Positions 5,842 to 9,856 of a DNA stretch of 9,856 nt are shown in pieces. A program made the translations under genes and the position numbers. Where the stretch lies: contig CAZFZL010000056.1 of NCBI GenBank assembly GCA_964523005.1, forward strand, positions 1 to 9,856. Reading direction: 5' to 3'. This stretch comes from UMGS1307 sp964523005 (GTDB taxonomy: Bacteria; Bacillota; Clostridia; Oscillospirales; CAG-382). Below the pieces are notes generated by a model that saw only the letters and a list, made by a program, of their open reading frames with translations, was not told where the DNA came from and did not search any database. Position 1 is the first letter of the stretch; the number at the start of each line of letters is the position of its first letter.

Positions 5842-6510
5842 TCACCAATCAATGGGCGCGATCCTGTTTTTTTGCAGAAACGCGTTAGTTTTTGAGAAAT
5901 GGCAACATCCGAAGAAGCCGCGCGAAGCCGAAAGCGGGCTCGGATGCGGCGCGGTGAGGACGAGATGGTTCGGGTTCGTTATGTATTCAAGGCGGCGCTT
6001 TGCGTATGCGCCCCAAAGCATGAACACCATCGGATTTTCGCGTTCGTTGAGAAGCTGAACGATGCGTGTTGTGAGAAGCTGCCAGCCTATGCTGTCATGG
6101 CTGCCTGCCTGCCCTTCGCGTACCGTGAGTACGTCATTGAGCAACAACACACCGTTCTTTGCCCAGCGCGTCAAATCTCCGCTTTCCTGTATCGGAACAC
6201 CGAGATCGTTTTTCAGCTCCGCGTATATATTTCGCAGCGACGGCGGTATTGCCACGCCGTCCTTGACGGAAAAAGCGAGTCCGTGTGCCTGACCGTACTC
6301 GTGGTACGGGTCCTGCCCGATTATGACTGCCTTTACATCGGGATAATCAGTATATCTGAGTGCGTTGAAAATGTCTTCCATAGGCGGAAAGACGCGGTAC
6401 GGATGCGGCATAAGGTATTCCGTTTTCAGGTACTGCCGGAGCCTGAGATAATATTCCTTTTCGAATTCATCCTTTAGAAGCTCCTGCCAGCCGTTGCCGA
6501 GCTGTACCAT
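5842..6510 (-). CDS. ung: Uracil-DNA glycosylase, family 1 (222 aa)
   Basis: The enzyme removes uracil from DNA, starting base excision repair. Motif A, GQDPYH, lies at 65-70 with catalytic Asp67 and Tyr69, followed by GQAHGLAFSV (73-82). GVLLLN (120-125) supplies the uracil-contacting Asn125. Motif B, HPSPLS (189-194) with His189, continues into GFFGCCHFSKTN (198-209). Residue 72 is Tyr where many homologues have Pro, a mild variation. The length is normal for Ung. The frame is open for 39 codons further upstream, but that stretch is a shadow of upp; the ATG at 6508-6510 begins one base after the upp TAG and gives the usual Ung N-terminus, with only a weak GGAA ahead, so coupling to upp is likely. 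Its stop overlaps alternative upstream start codons of the lipoprotein gene. Confidence 0.97.
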   Translation of the reverse strand: MVQLGNGWQELLKDEFEKEYYLRLRQYLKTEYLMPHPYRVFPPMEDIFNALRYTDYPDVKAVIIGQDPYHEYGQAHGLAFSVKDGVAIPPSLRNIYAELKNDLGVPIQESGDLTRWAKNGVLLLNDVLTVREGQAGSHDSIGWQLLTTRIVQLLNERENPMVFMLWGAYAKRRLEYITNPNHLVLTAPHPSPLSASRGFFGCCHFSKTNAFLQKNRIAPIDW

Positions 6511-6511
6511 G

Positions 6512-7141
6512 CTATTTTGTTCCGTAAAGTCTGTCGCCGGCATCGCCGAGTCCCGGTACGATATAGGCGCTCTCGTTGAGCTTTTCGTCGAGCTGTGCAA
6601 TATAGATGTCAACATCGGGATGAGCATCCTGTACAGCCTTGACGCCCTCCGGAGCGGCGATGAGGTTGATCATTTTGATATTCTTGCAGCCGCGTTTTTT
6701 AAGGCAGTTGATAGCGGCTACCGATGAACCGCCGGTTGCGAGCATCGGATCAAGAAGAATAAGAAGACGGTTGGCGGCGTCGTCCGGTATTTTGAAGTAG
6801 TATTCAACGGGCTGAAGCGTTTCGTGATCGCGGTAAAGGCCGATATGACCTACTCTTGCGGTCGGCAAAACAGATAAAAAGCCGTCGACCATACCGAGAC
6901 CTGCACGCAGAATGGGGATAATAGCGACCTTTTGGTCTGAAATAAAATACCCAGTCGTCTTTGAAACCGGTGTTTCAATCTCTGCCTCATATGTAGGCAG
7001 ATCGCGCGTTGCCTCGTATGCCAACAGCATAGTAATTTCACTCAGAAGCTGTCTGAAGTCCTTTGACCCGGTGTCCTTCTTTCGCATTATCGACAGCTTG
7101 TGTTTGATAAGCGGATGATCAAGTATTACAAGATTGCTCAT
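6512..7141 (-). CDS. upp: Uracil phosphoribosyltransferase (209 aa)
   Basis: The enzyme joins uracil to PRPP to give UMP, the direct route of uracil salvage. The PRPP-binding loop DPMLATGGSS is at 131-140 and the C-terminal uracil-binding loop PGLGDAGDRLYGT at 196-208; PILRAGLGM (76-84) is also typical. The length matches the family's 208-209 residues. The start is the ATG at 7139-7141 (MSNLVILDHPL), with AAAGGAA about 10 nt upstream; a longer frame adds ten residues not found in homologues and starts upstream of the ribosome binding site. It is first in a five-gene run from an extended -10 promoter. The leader of about 36 nt shows no attenuator or PyrR-type structure. ung follows after a single base, so uracil freed from DNA and its re-use are encoded together. 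Confidence 0.98.
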   Translation of the reverse strand: MSNLVILDHPLIKHKLSIMRKKDTGSKDFRQLLSEITMLLAYEATRDLPTYEAEIETPVSKTTGYFISDQKVAIIPILRAGLGMVDGFLSVLPTARVGHIGLYRDHETLQPVEYYFKIPDDAANRLLILLDPMLATGGSSVAAINCLKKRGCKNIKMINLIAAPEGVKAVQDAHPDVDIYIAQLDEKLNESAYIVPGLGDAGDRLYGTK

Positions 7142-7183
7142 ATTATACCCGTTCCTTTCGAAAAACGACATTTAATTTTTATT

Positions 7184-7212
7184 ATTTTAGCACATATAGC
7201 TTCTTCCGTCAA
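7184..7212 (-). promoter_or_regulatory. Sigma-A promoter (extended -10) of the upp operon
   Basis: On the minus strand, TTGACG (7207-7212) and TAAAAT (7184-7189) are 17 bp apart, with TG one base before the -10 (TGCTAAAAT). The start point should lie near 7177, leaving a leader of about 36 nt before upp. Confidence 0.85.
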
Positions 7213-7226
7213 TAAGCTCCGACGGA
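7205..7226. promoter_or_regulatory. Inverted repeat overlapping the upp -35 box
   Basis: TCCGTC (7205-7210) and GACGGA (7221-7226) are perfect inverted arms 10 bp apart. One arm covers the -35 hexamer of the upp promoter, a position suited to a repressor operator. The arms are short and could be chance. Confidence 0.3.
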
Positions 7227-7255
7227 TTTCCGGCGCGCAAGTTTTATTTTTTTGC

Positions 7256-7289
7256 AAAAAGCACCGCTGCGTTGTCCGCGCAGCGGTGC
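7256..7289 (-). terminator. Rho-independent terminator of ilvE
   Basis: An 11-bp perfect stem (7261-7271 with 7279-7289, GCACCGCTGCG in the plus-strand arm) encloses a 7-nt loop. On the minus strand it is followed by five Ts (7256-7260). It lies 13 bp beyond the ilvE stop and should separate ilvE from the upp operon. Confidence 0.93.
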
Positions 7290-7302
7290 CGTGGTATCGG
7301 TA

Positions 7303-8328
7303 TCAGTTAATTTTGACTATCCAGCCTTCGGGAGCGGGAAGTCTGCCCATCTGTATGCCGGTGAGCGTATCGTAAAGCTGCTTTGTCACCTTTCCCATTT
7401 CCTTCATGCCTGACGGGAAGCAGATCTCTCTGCCGTGGTCGACAATCTTGCCGACAGGTGAGATGACGGCTGCCGTGCCGCAGAGTCCGCATTCTGCGAA
7501 GGAATCAAGCTCGCTAAGGGCGATAGGCCTTTCCTCTGCCTTCAGTCCGAGATAATCGCGCGCAACGCTCATCAGCGAACGGCGCGTGATCGACGGGAGT
7601 ATGCTGTCGGATTTAGGTGTTACGACTTCCCCGTCCTTCGTGACGAACAGGACGTTTGCGCCGCCCGTCTCTTCAATATGAGTACGGGTCTGCGCGTCAA
7701 GATACACGTTTTCATCGAAGCCCTTCTGATGTGCGTCGACTATAGCGTAAAGGCTCATGGCGTAGTTGAGTCCGGCTTTGATGTGGCCTGTACCGTGAGG
7801 CGCGGCGCGGTCGAAATCCGATATGCGCAGCGTGAGCGGTCTGACGCCGCCCTTGAAATACGGGCCGACGGGAGTGACGAGTATGCGGAACTGATATTCC
7901 GTCGCCGGTTTTACGCCGATGACGGCGTTCGTGCCGAACATATACGGGCGTATATAGAGCGTTGCTCCGGAGCCGAACGGCGGTACATATTCTGCGTTCG
8001 CGGCTACAACCTTCTTGACCGCGTCTATGAAGCGTTCCTGCGGGAACACGGGCATCTCAAGTCTCGCGGCAGACGATTCCATGCGCTGAGCGTTGAGATC
8101 GGGGCGGAAGGTAACGATGCTGCCGTCCTGCGTTGTATAAGCCTTAAGGCCCTCAAAGCAGGTCTGTGCGTACTGAAGCACGCAGGCACATTCGTTGAGC
8201 GTTACGCTGTGATCAGCCGTAAGCGCACCGTCGTCCCACTTTCCGTCTTTATAATTCGATACGTAGCTGTAATCGGTCTGCACATAGGCAAAGCCGAGAG
8301 AGCCCCAATCGATATCTTTCTTTTTCAT
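7303..8328 (-). CDS. ilvE: Branched-chain amino acid aminotransferase (341 aa)
   Basis: A class IV PLP-dependent aminotransferase that interconverts valine, leucine and isoleucine with their 2-oxo acids, using 2-oxoglutarate/glutamate. The PLP lysine is Lys184 in GTGHIKAGLNYA (179-190). The cofactor-binding stretch EETGGANVLFV (219-229) and the phosphate-binding part around GLCGTAAVISPVG (281-293) follow in the usual order. The N-terminal QYAQTCFEGLKAY (52-64) is typical of the long (about 340-360 aa) type. The ATG at 8326-8328 has AAAGGAA about 11 nt upstream. It has its own strong promoter and a strong terminator, so it is probably transcribed alone. The leader of about 44 nt is too short for a T-box or leader-peptide attenuator, unlike many branched-chain amino acid genes. 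Confidence 0.97.
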   Translation of the reverse strand: MKKKDIDWGSLGFAYVQTDYSYVSNYKDGKWDDGALTADHSVTLNECACVLQYAQTCFEGLKAYTTQDGSIVTFRPDLNAQRMESSAARLEMPVFPQERFIDAVKKVVAANAEYVPPFGSGATLYIRPYMFGTNAVIGVKPATEYQFRILVTPVGPYFKGGVRPLTLRISDFDRAAPHGTGHIKAGLNYAMSLYAIVDAHQKGFDENVYLDAQTRTHIEETGGANVLFVTKDGEVVTPKSDSILPSITRRSLMSVARDYLGLKAEERPIALSELDSFAECGLCGTAAVISPVGKIVDHGREICFPSGMKEMGKVTKQLYDTLTGIQMGRLPAPEGWIVKIN

Positions 8329-8357
8329 AATAATTCACGTTCCTTTCCATCAAGACC

Positions 8358-8387
8358 GTATAGCAAATAATTTTAGAAAGTATAGCA
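8358..8387 (-). repeat. Direct repeat TGCTATAC in the ilvE promoter region
   Basis: On the minus strand TGCTATAC occurs at 8380-8387, where it forms the extended -10 of the main promoter, and again at 8358-8365. The copies are 22 bp apart, about two helical turns. The second could be a weak extra -10 or one half of a regulator site. Confidence 0.4.
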
Positions 8388-8407
8388 CTGTTTTAGCGTG
8401 ATGTCAA
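8379..8407 (-). promoter_or_regulatory. Strong sigma-A promoter of ilvE
   Basis: On the minus strand, TTGACA (8402-8407) and TATACT (8379-8384) are 17 bp apart, with an extended -10 TG. The start should be near 8372, giving a leader of about 44 nt. No riboswitch-sized leader is present. Confidence 0.9.
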
Positions 8408-8420
8408 GTTTTTTATTTGT

Positions 8421-8927
8421 TTATTTGCTTTGCCGCACGGCTTTTTTCTTCATTTCGGCGATGGAATACGTCAGCAATGCCGCCATTATCAGCACCACCG
8501 ACAGCTCCGGCATATAGCCGGATATTTCAGTTCCCACTGACAGTTCACCTATGTCAGTGCCGATATGAACGGCAAGAGGAAGAGTGAATACGATAATTAT
8601 AGGAATGAAGGTTTTGATTTTTCCGAACGCCGTGAGTGCATATAGCGCGCCAACAGCACAATAAAGCAAAATACATAGTATCATATGCGTCGTTTCAAAG
8701 GCAAACGATTTGATTATGAAGAACGCACAGCCGGCAAACACGCACCAGACGGTGTACTTCATATTCTTTTTGATAAGCACCGTCACCGCGAAAGACGCGC
8801 AGCATACAACCGGGAGCATTATATGTACGAAAAGGTCATATGTCTGAACAGTGTACGGTGAGACGGCAAAATAATAAACCAGCCTGACGGCTGCGGAAAG
8901 CAGCATCAAAACCGCTGAAGCTATCAT
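8421..8927 (-). CDS. Multi-pass membrane protein of unknown function (168 aa)
   Basis: I do not recognise the family. About six hydrophobic segments are visible (near residues 1-20, 31-51, 58-74, 83-101, 107-121 and 140-157), and the basic tail (MKKKAVRQSK) suggests a cytoplasmic C-terminus. There is no ATP-binding, catalytic or obvious transport motif. The frame runs open upstream to 9098, but that part overlaps the divergent regulator gene. The ATG at 8925-8927 has a perfect AGGAGGTG about 5 nt before it, which fixes the start. It is transcribed away from the TetR-family gene across a 76-bp gap, so it is the natural candidate target of that regulator. I see no clear minus-strand promoter in the gap. 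No terminator follows, so some read-through toward ilvE is possible. Confidence 0.8.
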   Translation of the reverse strand: MIASAVLMLLSAAVRLVYYFAVSPYTVQTYDLFVHIMLPVVCCASFAVTVLIKKNMKYTVWCVFAGCAFFIIKSFAFETTHMILCILLYCAVGALYALTAFGKIKTFIPIIIVFTLPLAVHIGTDIGELSVGTEISGYMPELSVVLIMAALLTYSIAEMKKKAVRQSK

Positions 8928-8940
8928 GCGGCACCTCCTG

Positions 8941-8986
8941 AAAAAGTATTGAAAAAAGAGAAAAAACATGGTAAAATAGAAAAAAA
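8941..8986 (+). other. Phased A-tracts, probable intrinsic curvature
   Basis: Five A-tracts (8941-8945, 8952-8957, 8961-8966, 8973-8976, 8980-8986) have centres about 8.5 to 11.5 bp apart, averaging close to 10. In-phase tracts of this kind bend DNA. They span the promoter of the regulator gene. Confidence 0.45.
8949..8977 (+). promoter_or_regulatory. Sigma-A promoter of the TetR-family gene
   Basis: TTGAAA (8949-8954) and TAAAAT (8972-8977) are 17 bp apart, with an extended -10 (TGGTAAAAT). The start should be near 8984, giving a leader of about 20 nt that contains AGGAGG at 8991-8996, 7 nt before the ATG. No clear TetR-type palindrome is seen. Confidence 0.82.
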
Positions 8987-9003
8987 GCGAAGGAGGACAG
9001 TAT

Positions 9004-9567
9004 ATGGCACCGCACGTTTCGACCAAAAACGCTTTAACGGCTGCTCTCAAGAAGCTGATGGCTGAAAAGCCGTTTGCAAAAATCAGCGTCGGCGACATAT
9101 GCGAGGAGTGTTCTCTTAACAGAAAAAGCTTCTACTATCACTTCCGCGACAAATATGAGCTTGTCAACTGGGTATTCACAACGGAATTCGTAAACGAGCT
9201 TGAAGGAAAAGAGATCGAAAGCGACTGGGATTTTTTTGAATGTCTGTGCGATTACTTCTACACCAACAGGGACTTCTACCGCAACGCGTTAAGCTTTTGC
9301 GGTCAGAACTCTTTCAACGATTATTTTCATGAATTTCTTTCACTGCCTATTTCACAGCAGATAAGCAAAACTGTGCTTGACGACGAAAATATCGATTTCT
9401 ACGTCGGTTTTTTTACCGATTCCGTCCTTCACGCCATCGAACGCTGGATTGCCGCTTCTTCATGCCGTCCTCCGGAGGAATTCACGGCGCTTTTGAAAAA
9501 GGCGCTGCTTGCCGCCGCCGAAAAGCTCATGCACGATAACGAGCAGAGTCCGGCAGACGGGCATTGA
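9004..9567 (+). CDS. TetR/AcrR-family transcriptional regulator (187 aa)
   Basis: The N-terminal helix-turn-helix is clear: ALTAALKKLMAEKPFAKISV (10-29) leads into DICEECSLNRKSFYYHFRDK (31-50), where the SFYYHF segment is the TetR recognition-helix hallmark. The all-helical remainder (about 60-176) is the ligand-binding and dimer part and resembles the TetR_C_8 type found in DhaS-like regulators of Bacillota; the ligand is unknown. The length is normal. AGGAGG 7 nt before the ATG and an extended -10 promoter support this start. It is the only complete plus-strand gene in the window, is divergent from a membrane protein gene and converges on a partial gene 23 bp downstream. The arrangement suggests local control of the divergent gene and possibly of itself. 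Confidence 0.93.
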   Translation: MAPHVSTKNALTAALKKLMAEKPFAKISVGDICEECSLNRKSFYYHFRDKYELVNWVFTTEFVNELEGKEIESDWDFFECLCDYFYTNRDFYRNALSFCGQNSFNDYFHEFLSLPISQQISKTVLDDENIDFYVGFFTDSVLHAIERWIAASSCRPPEEFTALLKKALLAAAEKLMHDNEQSPADGH

Positions 9568-9590
9568 CAGCGTCGCAGACCGATATGCTT

Positions 9591-9856
9591 CTACGCCTTG
9601 ACTTTTCTTTGCTTGATAAGCGTCAGTATTTCGCACAGCGTGCGTTTTACGATGCTGAAATCACTTCCGGAGAACACACCGCGCTCCGTGATCACTCTGC
9701 TGTCCGGGCAGAACGCTACGTTGCAGCCTTCGCCTGAGATCACCGAACCTATGAGCATCGAATCGTTCCCGGCTTCCGAAACGATTAACGGATACGACTG
9801 TCCGAGCCTTGCTTTTTCAACCCATGATGACACCGCACGCACGGCTTCATCCGACG
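9591..9856 (-). CDS. Unrecognised protein, C-terminal part (5' end beyond window)
   Basis: The frame is open from the right edge to the TAG at 9591-9593, giving 88 visible codons. An internal GTG at 9840-9842 has no supporting ribosome binding site, so the gene most likely begins outside the window. The visible part looks globular and soluble: an amphipathic start (AVSSWVEKAR), two short strand-like segments around YPLIVSEAG and LIGSVIS, a cysteine-containing stretch (GEGCNVAFC), then a helical end (FSIVKRTLCEILTLIKQRK). I do not recognise a family. It converges on the TetR-family gene with a 23-bp gap, and no clear terminator hairpin lies between them. Confidence 0.6.
   Translation of the reverse strand, partial: SDEAVRAVSSWVEKARLGQSYPLIVSEAGNDSMLIGSVISGEGCNVAFCPDSRVITERGVFSGSDFSIVKRTLCEILTLIKQRKVKA

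Noticed and set aside
5825..5848. TTG/GTG starts for the DUF4434 lipoprotein
   Set aside because: They overlap the end of ung, have no ribosome site, and put eight polar residues before an already complete signal peptide.
5899..6477. Long plus-strand frame antisense to ung
   Set aside because: It has no homology I can recognise and mirrors a highly conserved gene; it is a shadow frame.
6511..6627. A 261-residue form of Ung
   Set aside because: The extra 39 codons lie over the 3' end of upp in another frame and do not resemble Ung; the ATG at 6508-6510 gives the family start.
7678..8370. 230-residue plus-strand frame antisense to ilvE
   Set aside because: It mirrors ilvE codons, is rich in Arg and Val as expected for a shadow, and lacks a ribosome site.
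8928..9098. A 225-residue form of the membrane protein
   Set aside because: The extra residues are the antisense of the TetR gene; a perfect AGGAGGTG precedes the internal ATG.
9568..9590. A terminator between the convergent TetR and partial genes
   Set aside because: The 23-bp gap has no stem followed by a T-run on either strand.

Overview
This window reads as an ordinary chromosomal stretch from a member of the Bacillota, most likely an uncultured gut-type Clostridia (Oscillospirales or a near relative). This is inferred from AGGAGG-type ribosome binding sites, near-consensus sigma-A promoters with 17-bp spacers, tightly overlapping genes, the clostridial forms of IlvE, Upp and Pgi, the split ThrE pair, and a DUF4434 lipoprotein. 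Base composition looks close to balanced. I see no rRNA, tRNA, CRISPR array, transposase, phage gene or origin.

Almost everything lies on the minus strand, so transcription runs from high to low coordinates. At the right edge is the C-terminal end of an unrecognised protein (minus), convergent with a TetR-family regulator (plus, 9004-9567). The regulator is divergent from a 168-residue membrane protein (8421-8927), across a 76-bp gap with a strong plus-strand promoter and phased A-tracts. Next come ilvE, with its own promoter and terminator, and then a five-gene run from an extended -10 promoter: upp, ung, a DUF4434 lipoprotein, and the YjjP-like and YjjB-like halves of a ThrE-family exporter. 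A perfect TTGACA-17-TATAAT promoter then starts pgi, followed by a small P-loop ATPase (ATGA overlap) and a four-helix membrane protein (abutting). After a strong hairpin comes a calcineurin-like metallophosphoesterase, an 89-residue secreted or membrane protein, and the first 21 codons of a lipoprotein cut by the left edge.

Functionally the genes are housekeeping: branched-chain amino acid transamination, uracil salvage next to uracil excision from DNA, glycolysis, metabolite export and cell-envelope proteins. No coherent new defence, mobile or biosynthetic system is visible. The parts most worth a second look are the uncharacterised ATPase and membrane protein coupled to pgi, the small envelope-protein pair at the left edge, a terminator-like hairpin pointing against the genes around it, a possible leaderless start for the phosphoesterase, and the curved-DNA-like spacer in front of the TetR gene.
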